A program made the position numbers and the translations under genes. Source: Candidatus Nanopelagicales bacterium (GTDB lineage: Bacteria; Actinomycetota; Actinomycetes; S36-B12). Taken from it: a stretch of DNA of 64,000 nt. The stretch's first letter is position 1. Each line of letters opens with the position of its first letter. The notes under the pieces are model-generated. The model made no database searches. It saw nothing but the letters and a program-made list of their open reading frames with translations, and was not told the origin of the DNA. Below, in pieces: positions 1 through 7,954 of this stretch. The DNA lies in the NCBI GenBank assembly GCA_030827125.1, contig JAURFD010000002.1, positions 1 through 64,000 of the forward strand, given 5' to 3'.

Positions 1-55
1 CGATCGCAAGCCGCGGGGCAAGGACGATCGCAAGCCGCGGGGCAAGGACGATCGC
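1..55. repeat. 24-bp tandem repeat inside a coding region
   Basis: Two perfect 24-bp copies (1-24 and 25-48) and the start of a third (49-55) sit at the window edge. They are in frame with the TPR gene and encode repeats of the charged unit DRKPRGKD. The repeat therefore belongs to the basic, disordered N-terminal region of that protein and is not an intergenic element. More copies may lie upstream of the window. Confidence 0.85.
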
Positions 56-826
56 CGAGACGATGATCGGCCACGCGGGCCGCGCATCCCCGACGAGATC
101 ACCGGTGCGGAGATCGACCGGCGAGTCGCGGCTGAGTTGCGCACCCTGCCTGAAACCCTGGCGGAGAAGGTGGCCCGCCTGCTGGTGGCAACCTCCGTGG
201 CCCTCGACGAGGACGAACCGGAGCAGGCTCTGGCATTCGCCAAGGAAGCAAAGCGACTTGCCGGGCGCGTATCGGTGGTCCGCGAAGCCCTCGGCCTGGC
301 GGCGTACGCCGCGGGTGATTACGCCGAAGCGCTCTCGGAGTTGCGTGCGGTGCGCCGCCTCACGGGGAACAACGATCATCTGCCTCTCATGGCTGACTGT
401 GAGCGGGGCTTGGGTCGGCCGCGCAAGGCGCTGGAGTTGTTGACCGAGGTACCCGAGGATCAACTGTCTGACGAGTCCCGGGTGGAGGCACGCATCGTGG
501 CTGCGGGTGCGCGTCGCGACCTCGGGCAGGCCGACGCTGCCCTCTTGCTGCTCCAGGTTCCCGCCCTCAACGCCCGGCGTACCGAGCCGTGGTTGGCTCG
601 GCTTCGCTATGCCTATGCGGACACCCTGCTGGATCTAGGCCGGACGGACGATGCGCGCACCTGGTTCGCTCGGGCAGCAGACTCGGACGCGGATGAGCAG
701 ACGGACGCGGCTGAGCGGGTGGCCGAAATTGACGGCGTTGTCTTTGGCGACGATTGGGTGGAAGAGCCCCAAGGTACGGCGGCAGAAGGTTCAGCCGCGG
801 ACGGAAGCGGCGTCTCCGGAGGTTGA
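2..826 (+). CDS. TPR-repeat protein with charged N-terminal tail (5' partial)
   Basis: The reading frame is open from base 2, so the true start is upstream and the in-frame TTG at 137 is not a real start. The visible part has a disordered Arg/Asp/Lys-rich segment (about the first 35 residues). It is followed by a helical region of tetratricopeptide-like pairs, including LAEKVARLLV, MADCERGLGRPRKALELL and LRYAYADTLLDLGRTDDA. The architecture matches the conserved actinobacterial TPR protein found next to the tlyA-recN region. TPR proteins are protein-interaction scaffolds; the partner is unknown. Its 3' end overlaps the convergent metallo-hydrolase gene by 36 nt. Confidence 0.8.
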   Translation, partial: DRKPRGKDDRKPRGKDDRRDDDRPRGPRIPDEITGAEIDRRVAAELRTLPETLAEKVARLLVATSVALDEDEPEQALAFAKEAKRLAGRVSVVREALGLAAYAAGDYAEALSELRAVRRLTGNNDHLPLMADCERGLGRPRKALELLTEVPEDQLSDESRVEARIVAAGARRDLGQADAALLLLQVPALNARRTEPWLARLRYAYADTLLDLGRTDDARTWFARAADSDADEQTDAAERVAEIDGVVFGDDWVEEPQGTAAEGSAADGSGVSGG

Positions 827-1756
827 GCCCGGCCCCTCGGACTTGTCCAACCATCGACTGATGCCAGCGACATTGGCCGCTGTCGATGACAGTTGCTCCC
901 ACGCCTCGCGCCGTTCGTCGTACTCGGCCTCCGGTGGGATGCGCAGCGGGGTGCGCTCGCGCACCATGGCCACGGCGTGATCGAGGTCCATCTGGAGAGA
1001 TCGCGCGTGGCGCACCAGGTCCACCCACTCGCGAAGCACGCCCTCCGACCGCTCGAGCGCTGAGTCGACCTCACTCACCGGCCCGTAGTGGCTGAAGAGA
1101 AGTCGCTGTGGCGCGATGTCGCGCATCCGTCCCATGGATGCCAGGGCCAGGTCGAGGTCGAAGTCCGGGGGCGGTGTCGCGGGGCGAAGTTCGTCGGACT
1201 CGGGGACGTACACGCCGGCGGCATCGCCGGTGTAGAGGTCGCCGGTGTCCGGGTCGAGCAAACCTAGGTGGTGCGAGGCGTGTCCGGGTGCGTGGAACGC
1301 CTCCAAGCGCCGCCCACCACCCAGGTCAATCATTCCGACGTCCCCGAGCGCCACCACCCGCCCGGCCTCGGTCGGCTTGAGGTCACCGAAGAGCTCATCC
1401 ATCACGGAGCCGAAGACGCGATGAGCGCTGGCGACGAGTTTGGTGGGGTCCACCAGATGTCGGGCACCCCGCTCGTGTACGACGACCTGCGCGTGAGGGA
1501 AGGCCTCGGCGATGTCGCCGACCCCACCGGCATGGTCGAGATGGATGTGCGTGACGACCACCGTGGCCAGGTCGGCTGGTCCGACCCCGAGGTGGGCCAG
1601 GGAATCCACCACGGTGGGCGCTGACAGGGCGGTCCCCGTCTCCACGAGACAGGGGCGGTCAGACCGGATCAGGTAGCCGGCGGTGATCCCGGCATGGCCG
1701 CCCATAAGCGTGTCGATCTCGAAGACCTCGCCACCGAGGTCGGTGATGCTTTCCAC
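791..1756 (-). CDS. MBL-fold metallo-hydrolase
   Basis: This is a 321-aa metallo-beta-lactamase-fold hydrolase. The metal-binding signature THIHLDH gives His70, His72, Asp74 and His75. Further metal ligands are likely in HAPGHASHH and in YTGDAAG. The substrate cannot be read from sequence; related proteins include thioesterases and lactonases. I start it at the GTG at 1756 because GGAGG lies 10 nt upstream (1767-1771), whereas a longer frame from 1843 adds 29 unconserved-looking residues. It is divergent from the SSB-like gene and convergent with the TPR gene. Confidence 0.85.
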   Translation of the reverse strand: MESITDLGGEVFEIDTLMGGHAGITAGYLIRSDRPCLVETGTALSAPTVVDSLAHLGVGPADLATVVVTHIHLDHAGGVGDIAEAFPHAQVVVHERGARHLVDPTKLVASAHRVFGSVMDELFGDLKPTEAGRVVALGDVGMIDLGGGRRLEAFHAPGHASHHLGLLDPDTGDLYTGDAAGVYVPESDELRPATPPPDFDLDLALASMGRMRDIAPQRLLFSHYGPVSEVDSALERSEGVLREWVDLVRHARSLQMDLDHAVAMVRERTPLRIPPEAEYDERREAWEQLSSTAANVAGISRWLDKSEGPGSTSGDAASVRG

Positions 1757-1873
1757 AGGGTTCTCGCCTCCAGGTTGTCGACAGGTCCACGTCGATTCAT
1801 CGCCGCGGTGCCGCTGCTTCGCATCGTAGGGCGGTCGGTGCAAGAGGCACCGGCCGATGGAAGGAGTGATGTG

Positions 1874-2221
1874 ATGTCGAAGACTGATCCCTGCAATAGC
1901 GTGACGCTCACGGGGCGATTGGCCGCAGTGACCGAGCGTGATCTGCCGAGTGGAGACACGCTTGTGGCGTTTCGGCTCATCGTGGATCGGCCTCCCGGTC
2001 GTCGTGGTCCGTCGGGCCGTATTCGGGTCGATGCCCTGGAGTGTTCGGCCTACCTTGCCGCTCTCCGCCGCCGACTGCTCTGCCTGCCCGAAGGGGCGTC
2101 GGTGGAGGTCACGGGGAGCCTTCGGCGTCGATTCTGGCGTTCTGCGAACGGTCCCACCTCGATCATCGAGGTCGAGGCGGTATCGGTGCGGCGTGTGACC
2201 GAGGCCGCTGTGCCACGATAG
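1874..2221 (+). CDS. Short single-stranded DNA-binding (SSB-like) OB-fold protein
   Basis: This 115-aa protein resembles the OB-fold core of bacterial SSB: NSVTLTGRLAA near the N-terminus, a central LVAFRLIVDR strand and EGASVEVTGSLRRRFW. It lacks the long glycine-rich linker and acidic C-terminal tail that replicative SSBs use to recruit partners, so it looks like a small paralogue rather than the main SSB. The ATG at 1874 has AAGGAG at 1861-1866. A longer frame reaching back to 1694 runs into the divergent hydrolase gene and is rejected. It ends 4 nt before the next TPR gene. Confidence 0.65.
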   Translation: MSKTDPCNSVTLTGRLAAVTERDLPSGDTLVAFRLIVDRPPGRRGPSGRIRVDALECSAYLAALRRRLLCLPEGASVEVTGSLRRRFWRSANGPTSIIEVEAVSVRRVTEAAVPR

Positions 2222-2225
2222 GTGA

Positions 2226-2726
2226 ATGCGTCAGCCTGGAACTCCCGAGGGCAACGCCTACGACTGGTTTCGTCGGGCGAGCGAACTGCTCGAGCGAGGT
2301 GACGCGGGTGCCAGCCTCATGTTGATAGAGCGAGTGCTCGCCGAGGAACCACGCTCCCGGTCCGCGCTGGAGATCCGCGCTCGCGCTCTCTTCGACGGAG
2401 GCCACTATGCCGACGCCGCCGACGCGTTCGGCGAGTGCTTGGACTCCAGTCCCGACGATGACTACGCCCACTACGGGGCGGGCATGAGCCTGTGGCGACT
2501 GCAGCGCTTCCCGGAAGCTCGTGATCACCTCGCCATGGCGTGCGTGATGCGACCGGAGCGCACCGACTACGCCCGCGCGCTCACTCAGGTGCGGGCAACC
2601 CTCGCGGCACGAATCGAAGCGGGACTTCCCCTGGTGGGACCGGTGGACCCATCGGGCGGCCGCGATGCGGCCGACGGTCCCCGTCTGCTGTCGGATTTCT
2701 GGGATGACTCGGGCGCGGCTTCGTGA
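2226..2726 (+). CDS. Small TPR-repeat protein
   Basis: This 166-aa protein is built of about three helical TPR units (AYDWFRRASELLERGD, ARALFDGGHYADAADAF, YGAGMSLWRLQRFPEARDHL). It matches in position the TPR gene that precedes the NagD-type phosphatase in Mycobacterium tuberculosis (Rv1691). No catalytic motif is present, so a scaffold role is inferred. It ends in a GTGA overlap with the phosphatase gene, implying translational coupling. The C-terminal 35 residues are Pro/Gly/Asp-rich and probably disordered. Confidence 0.8.
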   Translation: MRQPGTPEGNAYDWFRRASELLERGDAGASLMLIERVLAEEPRSRSALEIRARALFDGGHYADAADAFGECLDSSPDDDYAHYGAGMSLWRLQRFPEARDHLAMACVMRPERTDYARALTQVRATLAARIEAGLPLVGPVDPSGGRDAADGPRLLSDFWDDSGAAS

Positions 2727-3757
2727 CCACGCTTGCCGGGGCGTACGACGTCGCCCTTCTCGACCTGGACGGCGTCGTCTACATCGGTGAACACGCCGTT
2801 GCGGGAGCGGCGCAGGGACTCGCGGCGGCCCGCGAACAGGGCATGTCACTCACCTTCGTGACGAACAATGCCTCGCGACCACCGGAGGTCGTCGCCGAGC
2901 ACCTTCGCGATCTGGGGGTGCCCGCGCAGGCACACGAAGTCGTGACCTCGTCCCAGGCGGGTGCAGCGATCCTGATCGAACGGTTCCCGCCGGGCAGCGA
3001 AGTCTTGGCGGTTGGGGGACCGGGGGTGGACGAGGCGATCCACGCGGTGGGGCTGGTGCCGGTCCGCGCCGGATCGGTCGCACGGACACCTGCCGCGGTG
3101 CTACAGGGCTTCGGGCGCGACGTGGCCTGGGTTGATCTTGCCGCCGCGACAGTGGCCATTGCGGCCGGCGCCTATTGGGTGGCGACGAATACTGACGTCA
3201 CGTTGCCCGTCCCCGGAGGACGCGCTCCCGGGAACGGCGCCCTTGTTAGCGCCGTAGCCGCTGCGTTGGGGCGCGGTCCTGATGAAGTGGCGGGCAAGCC
3301 GTTTCCGGCGCTCATGCGAGCCTCGATCGATCGGACAGATGCCCGGCGGCCGCTGGTCGTGGGCGACCGCCTCGACACCGACATCGCCGGTGCGCGCACC
3401 GTGGGGGTGCCCAGCCTGCTGGTGATGACGGGGGTGACCGACGTCGCCGGACTCCTGCGAGCTGATCCGGCGGAGCGGCCCGATTTCATCGGGGCAGATC
3501 TCCTGGCGCTCTCCGCGGAGCCGGCCGCCACGCAGGGGGATTCCGAATCTGCACCGCGCCGGGATGACCGCGGCTGGGCCAGGGGGGATGCCCGAACGGA
3601 GCTTCACGATGGCCGCCTCATCGTGACTCCCGGTGAAGGCCCCTGGATTGAGGCGCTTCAGTGTGCCTGTGCGGCCGCCTGGTCCGCCGCCGGTGCGGTG
3701 GATGTCGCCGCGGCCGCGGATGCCATCGAGGCACGACGGCGTACGGTTGGACCATGA
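2723..3757 (+). CDS. HAD-IIA (NagD-type) phosphatase
   Basis: This is a 344-aa cytoplasmic HAD phosphatase of the NagD/phosphoglycolate type. Motif I is LLDLDGVVY with Asp14 (nucleophile) and Asp16; motif II is FVTNNAS; motif III Lys lies in AGKPFPALM; motif IV is VVGDRLDTDI. It matches Rv1692, reported as a glycerol-3-phosphate phosphatase in mycobacteria, but the substrate here is inferred. About 80 C-terminal residues extend beyond the core. It starts at GTG in a GTGA overlap with the TPR gene and ends in an ATGA overlap with the next gene. Confidence 0.9.
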   Translation: MTTLAGAYDVALLDLDGVVYIGEHAVAGAAQGLAAAREQGMSLTFVTNNASRPPEVVAEHLRDLGVPAQAHEVVTSSQAGAAILIERFPPGSEVLAVGGPGVDEAIHAVGLVPVRAGSVARTPAAVLQGFGRDVAWVDLAAATVAIAAGAYWVATNTDVTLPVPGGRAPGNGALVSAVAAALGRGPDEVAGKPFPALMRASIDRTDARRPLVVGDRLDTDIAGARTVGVPSLLVMTGVTDVAGLLRADPAERPDFIGADLLALSAEPAATQGDSESAPRRDDRGWARGDARTELHDGRLIVTPGEGPWIEALQCACAAAWSAAGAVDVAAAADAIEARRRTVGP

Positions 3758-4227
3758 GCGATTCCGATCAGGACCCGATGGCCAATGACCCCATGGCCAC
3801 CGTCCGGCCCTACATCCAGTTGGCCTCCGGTCTACTGGGGATGTCCGCGGCCAAGGCGGCAGAGTTCGCCCAGGGCATGTGGACGCAGGGTGGGGACGTC
3901 GTCGACGACGGCATGCAGGCGGCCACCGAGGCGGGCGGCCAGATTGCGGCGCTCATGTCGCCGGATCAAATCCGTGCCCTCGTGCGCGAGGAGGTGGATA
4001 AGGCGGCCCGGCGACTGGGCTTCGCGCGTGATGATGAAGTCGCCAGTCTGCGCAGAGAGATATCCCGACTAGAGCAGCAGGTTGCCGATCTTGACGCTCA
4101 CGTGCAGCAGATGATGCGTGAGCAGGATCAGATGCGTGCGGAGCGGGCCGCGAAAAAGGCGCAACACGACAAGAAGGCGAAGAAGCCCAAGAAGGCCAAG
4201 GCGGCAGGCGATGGGGACGCGTCATGA
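3754..4227 (+). CDS. Coiled-coil protein with Lys-rich tail, phasin-like
   Basis: This 157-aa protein has a helical N-terminal half, a clear heptad coiled coil (ISRLEQQVADLDAHVQQMM, about residues 108-126) and a strongly basic tail (KKAKKPKKAKA). The composition recalls phasins (polyhydroxyalkanoate granule proteins) and the short helical proteins found at this position in other actinomycetes. No enzyme motif is seen and the function is unassigned. The ATG at 3754 is in an ATGA overlap with the phosphatase gene. A TACGGT element lies 6 nt upstream, so a leaderless transcript may also start here. Confidence 0.7.
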   Translation: MSDSDQDPMANDPMATVRPYIQLASGLLGMSAAKAAEFAQGMWTQGGDVVDDGMQAATEAGGQIAALMSPDQIRALVREEVDKAARRLGFARDDEVASLRREISRLEQQVADLDAHVQQMMREQDQMRAERAAKKAQHDKKAKKPKKAKAAGDGDAS

Positions 4228-4433
4228 CACTCTCGCCGGAGGAAGGTGTGCAACAGGGCCTGCCGATCTCAGTCCCGGTCGAGCCCACCGGAGATGCGCG
4301 TGTGGATGCCGCGCTGGAGCGGCTGCTGGAGTTGGACGAGGCGCCGGTCGGTGAACACGTGGAGGTGTTTGCCGACATCCACGCGCGGTTGACGGCCGCG
4401 CTCGGTGATCGCAGCAGCGAGGACACCTCCTGA
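4224..4433 (+). CDS. Small acidic protein upstream of tlyA
   Basis: This 69-aa acidic protein corresponds in position to the short Rv1693-type protein between the NagD phosphatase and tlyA. The recognisable core is TGDARVDAALERLLELD followed by HVEVFADIHARL, probably two helices. Function unknown. It starts in an ATGA overlap with the coiled-coil gene and its stop overlaps the apparent CTG start of tlyA, so all genes from 2226 to recN look co-translated. Confidence 0.7.
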   Translation: MTLSPEEGVQQGLPISVPVEPTGDARVDAALERLLELDEAPVGEHVEVFADIHARLTAALGDRSSEDTS

Positions 4434-5254
4434 CCCGACGGCGCCTCGACGCCGAACTTGTGCGCCGAGGCTTGGCGCGCTCCCGCGACCAGGCGCGATC
4501 GCTCGTCGAGGCCGGCCGTGTGCGCGTGGCCGGGAACCTTGCGCGCAAGCCCGCCACGATGGTGGACGATGCGGCCGCCGTGTTGGTCGAGGCCGATGCT
4601 GATGATCCCGGCTACGCCTCGCGCGGCGCTTGGAAGCTTGCCGGCGCGCTCGATCGCCTCGGTGGCCCCGTTGTGGCCGGTCGATCCTGTCTCGATGCGG
4701 GAGCATCCACCGGGGGGTTCACTGACGTCCTGCTACGTCGGGGTGCTGCGCGGGTGACGTGTGTGGACGTGGGCTATGGCCTGTTGGACTGGCGGCTTCA
4801 AACCGATGAGCGGGTGACTATCCTCGATCGCACCAATGTCCGTCTCCTCCAGCCGGCTGACATTCCCTATGCGCCCGAGGTCATCGTGGCGGACCTGTCT
4901 TTTATCTCTTTGGAGTTGGTCTTGCCCGCACTTATGGCCTGCGCGGCGCCGGAAGCTGATCTGGTGCCGATGGTGAAGCCGCAGTTCGAAGTGGGGCGCG
5001 AGGCGGTGGGTTCGGGCGGAGTCGTGCGTGATCTCGCGCAGCGCGCCGAAGCGGTCCGTAGGATCGCGGCTACGGCGTACGGCATGGGTTGGGGGACTGA
5101 AGGTGTTGCGGCGAGCCCATTGCCGGGCCCGAGCGGCAACGTCGAGTTCTTCCTGTGGCTGCGTCGCGGAGCGAAGGAGCCGGATCCAGACAGGATTCGG
5201 CAGGTGGTGGAGGCCGGACATGAGGGTCCGGCGGGTCGTGGAGGCCGGACGTGA
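4430..5254 (+). CDS. tlyA: TlyA 16S/23S rRNA 2'-O-methyltransferase
   Basis: TlyA methylates ribose 2'-OH groups of 16S and 23S rRNA (C1409 and C1920 in E. coli numbering) and gives sensitivity to capreomycin-type drugs. An N-terminal S4 RNA-binding domain (LDAELVRRGLARSRDQA) precedes a Rossmann methyltransferase with SAM motif DAGASTGGFTDVLL and the K-D-K-type residues in SRGAWKL, VADLSFISL and MVKPQFEVG. The family N-terminus is only complete if translation starts at the CTG at 4430, which overlaps the previous stop (CTGA) and has GAGGA 6 nt upstream. The first ATG/GTG-type start in frame (GTG 4460) would cut into the S4 domain. Length from CTG is 274 aa. Confidence 0.9.
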   Translation: MTRRRLDAELVRRGLARSRDQARSLVEAGRVRVAGNLARKPATMVDDAAAVLVEADADDPGYASRGAWKLAGALDRLGGPVVAGRSCLDAGASTGGFTDVLLRRGAARVTCVDVGYGLLDWRLQTDERVTILDRTNVRLLQPADIPYAPEVIVADLSFISLELVLPALMACAAPEADLVPMVKPQFEVGREAVGSGGVVRDLAQRAEAVRRIAATAYGMGWGTEGVAASPLPGPSGNVEFFLWLRRGAKEPDPDRIRQVVEAGHEGPAGRGGRT

Positions 5255-6168
5255 GGATTGACGAGGCATCGGACGGGCGGGCTGTCCTGCTCGTCGTGCA
5301 TGCGGTGCGCCCGGAGGTGCGCGACCTCGCTCACGAGGTCATCCGCGAACTCGAGAATGCCGGTATTGAGGTGCGCCTGTGCGCGGATGATCGCGGGTAT
5401 CTCGGCCGAGATGATGTGATCGCGGATTCCGCCGTGGTTCCTGCAGATGAGGACGCGGCGAATGGTGTCGAGCTCGTAGTGGTCCTCGGCGGCGACGGAA
5501 CGATCCTGCGGGGTGCCGAGCGAGCCCGGCACGGAGACGTCCCGTTGCTCGGCGTCAACCTCGGCCACGTGGGGTTCCTCGCGGAGGCGGAGCGTGAGGC
5601 GGTAGGCGACGTTGTTGCGGCCATTGTTGAACGTCTGTGGCATGTGGAGGAACGGACCGCGCTCGATGTGACCGTGACGCACGGGGGTGACGTCGTCCAC
5701 CGAACGTGGGCGTTGAACGAGGTGAGCCTGGAGAAGGCTGCCCGCGAACGCATGGTCGATGTGCTCGTGGAAATCGATGGTCGCCCGCTGTCACGGTGGG
5801 GGTGCGACGGAGTTGTGTGCGCGACGCCCACTGGGTCCACCGCCTATGCGTTCTCCGCGGGTGGACCGGTCGTGTGGCCGGAGGTAGAGGCGCTGCTGGT
5901 TGTTCCCATCAGTGCCCATGCGCTGTTTGCCCGGCCCCTCGTGGTCGCGCCCACGAGCGTCATTGCGCTGGAACTCCCCGAGTCAACGTCTTCAGCCGTT
6001 CTGTGGGCTGATGGCCGTCGTTCGATCGATCTGCCCGCTCGCTGTCGGGTGGAGGTACGCCGGGCCACACAGCCGGTGCGACTCGCTCGGCTATCGCGCG
6101 CGCCCTTCACCGACCGACTCGTCGCGAAGTTCAACCTTCCAGTCGATGGGTGGCGGGGGCGACGGTGA
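5251..6168 (+). CDS. nadK: NAD kinase
   Basis: NAD kinase phosphorylates NAD to NADP with ATP or polyphosphate. The 305-aa product has the diagnostic GGDGTILRGAERA loop (about residues 78-90), the NE motif in WALNEVSLEK and the glycine-rich TPTGSTAYAFSAGGP segment. Length and position between tlyA and recN match actinobacterial nadK (ppnK). It starts with GTG in a GTGA overlap with tlyA and its stop overlaps the start of recN. Confidence 0.95.
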   Translation: MRIDEASDGRAVLLVVHAVRPEVRDLAHEVIRELENAGIEVRLCADDRGYLGRDDVIADSAVVPADEDAANGVELVVVLGGDGTILRGAERARHGDVPLLGVNLGHVGFLAEAEREAVGDVVAAIVERLWHVEERTALDVTVTHGGDVVHRTWALNEVSLEKAARERMVDVLVEIDGRPLSRWGCDGVVCATPTGSTAYAFSAGGPVVWPEVEALLVVPISAHALFARPLVVAPTSVIALELPESTSSAVLWADGRRSIDLPARCRVEVRRATQPVRLARLSRAPFTDRLVAKFNLPVDGWRGRR

Positions 6169-7940
6169 CCGATGATGGCCAGCCGGCCTGCGGACTCGTC
6201 GAACTCGGCCTGCGCGCGGTCGGCGTCATCGAATCGGCCGAACTCCAGCTGGGCCGAGGGCTCACGGTGATCACGGGTGAGACGGGTGCGGGCAAGACGA
6301 TGGTTCTCACGGGACTGTCGCTAGTCCTCGGAGGCCCATCGGATGCGTCGCTCGTCCGGGAGGGTGAACAGCAGGCCGTGGTCGAGGGGCGCTTCGCCGT
6401 CGACGATCCCGAGGTGCTCAGCATCGTTGAAGAGGTCGGCGGCACCCTGGACGAGGACGGCACGGTGCTCATGTCGCGGACGCTCTTCGCGGCAGGGCGC
6501 TCCCGCGCCCATCTCGGTGGACGTTCAGTCCCGGCGGCCACGCTCGCGGACATCGGCGCTCGCATCGTCGCCGTTCACGGACAGGACGACCAACACCGCA
6601 TGCTGCGGCCCGCCCAGCAGCGAATGGCCCTCGATCGATTCGGTGGCGACCGGCTCGCCGCCTCGCTGGCGACGTATCGGGACGCGTTCGATCGACTCGT
6701 GCGAACGCGCGAGCAGCGAGACGATGTCATCGCACATGAGCGTGAACGTGCTCGCGAAGCAGCAGAACTCCACGACGCCGTTGCAGAGATCGACCGCATC
6801 GCCCCGCAGCCCGGTGAGGACTCCGCTCTACGAACCGAGTCAGCGCGACTCGGTCATCTTGAGGAGATCATCCGTGAGGTCGCCGCCGCGCGGGACAGCC
6901 TCGATCAGTCCGAGACCGCATCGGTGGCCGCGCATCTGTCGCGGGCCGCCGAGCGCGATCCGGGTCTGGCCGATCTGCGGGACCGCGCCGATCGGACCGC
7001 CACCGAGTGGGCCGAACTTGCCGTGGACCTATCCGGCTATCTCGCGGACCTCCCCGTGGACCCGGGACGAGCGGACGAGGTCGAACGCCGACGTGCGGTG
7101 CTCGGCGACCTGCGCCGGCGCCTCGAGCGAACGGGGGCCTGGCCGGAGCTTCTCGACGACATGGCGGCATGGGGCGATGTGGCTCGGGCGCGTTTGGCCG
7201 AACTCGGCGATGACGCGGCACTCGTGACGGCGCTCAACGATCAGGTCCAGGAACTAACCGGGGAAGTGACTGTCCTCGCGCTGGACCTCTCACGCGAGCG
7301 CGCCACGGCAGCGGTCCGGCTGTCGCAGGCGGTCACCGACGAACTTGCGGCGCTCGCAATGCCGTCTGCGCGTGTCGACGTCGTGGTCAGTCCGCGGGAC
7401 CGCGGTTCAGGCGACCTGGACGTTGTGGTGGACGGAGTCAGCACCGGAGCCGATCGGCACGGCACTGACGTGGTCGAGTTCAGCCTTGCGACGCGGGACT
7501 CCGCCGTCCTGCGTCCGATCGCCAAGGCGGCGTCGGGTGGTGAACGTTCGCGCATCATGCTCGCCTTGGAGGTCGCCTTGGCCGGACTTGATCCCGTTCC
7601 GACGTTCGTCTTCGACGAGGTCGACGCCGGGGTCGGTGGCAAGGCCGCGGTCGAGGTGGGCCATCGCCTGGCCCTCCTGGCTCGCCATGCCCAGGTCGTG
7701 GTCGTGACCCATCTAGCCCAGGTGGCGGCCTTCGCGGACCGGCACATCGTGGTGCGCCCGGGGGCGGTGACGGCATCGAGCCTGGAGCAGGTGGAGGGTC
7801 CCGCGCGGCTGACTGAACTGGCCCGCATGCTCTCGGGTCTGGAGGACTCTGAGACCGCGGCCGCCCACGCCGCCGAACTTCTCGCGGTGGCCGCCGAACG
7901 CACCGCGGGTCGCAGCCGGACTTCTCGGGCGCGGCGCTGA
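6165..7940 (+). CDS. recN: DNA repair protein RecN
   Basis: RecN is an SMC-like ATPase that holds DNA ends during double-strand break repair. The protein has Walker A GETGAGKT near the N-terminus, a central helical/coiled-coil region (about residues 160-360), the signature ASGGERSRIML and Walker B FVFDEVDAGVGG followed by VVVVTHLAQVAAFAD. Length is 591 aa from the GTG at 6165, chosen because it makes a GTGA overlap with nadK as elsewhere in this operon; GTG 6150 is an in-frame alternative. Only 14 nt separate it from pyrG. Confidence 0.93.
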   Translation: MTDDGQPACGLVELGLRAVGVIESAELQLGRGLTVITGETGAGKTMVLTGLSLVLGGPSDASLVREGEQQAVVEGRFAVDDPEVLSIVEEVGGTLDEDGTVLMSRTLFAAGRSRAHLGGRSVPAATLADIGARIVAVHGQDDQHRMLRPAQQRMALDRFGGDRLAASLATYRDAFDRLVRTREQRDDVIAHERERAREAAELHDAVAEIDRIAPQPGEDSALRTESARLGHLEEIIREVAAARDSLDQSETASVAAHLSRAAERDPGLADLRDRADRTATEWAELAVDLSGYLADLPVDPGRADEVERRRAVLGDLRRRLERTGAWPELLDDMAAWGDVARARLAELGDDAALVTALNDQVQELTGEVTVLALDLSRERATAAVRLSQAVTDELAALAMPSARVDVVVSPRDRGSGDLDVVVDGVSTGADRHGTDVVEFSLATRDSAVLRPIAKAASGGERSRIMLALEVALAGLDPVPTFVFDEVDAGVGGKAAVEVGHRLALLARHAQVVVVTHLAQVAAFADRHIVVRPGAVTASSLEQVEGPARLTELARMLSGLEDSETAAAHAAELLAVAAERTAGRSRTSRARR

Positions 7941-7946
7941 TAGCCT
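7941..7946 (+). promoter_or_regulatory. Likely -10 element of a leaderless pyrG transcript
   Basis: TAGCCT (TANNNT) lies 8 nt before the GTG of pyrG, immediately after the recN stop. That spacing would put the transcription start at or next to the GTG. Confidence 0.5.
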
Positions 7947-7954
7947 GACCATCC

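Noticed and set aside
1-55. CRISPR-like direct repeats
   Set aside because: The repeats are tandem with no spacers and encode a repeated peptide in frame.
1694-1873. Upstream extension of the SSB-like gene
   Set aside because: It runs antisense through the start of the metallo-hydrolase gene; AAGGAG fixes ATG 1874.
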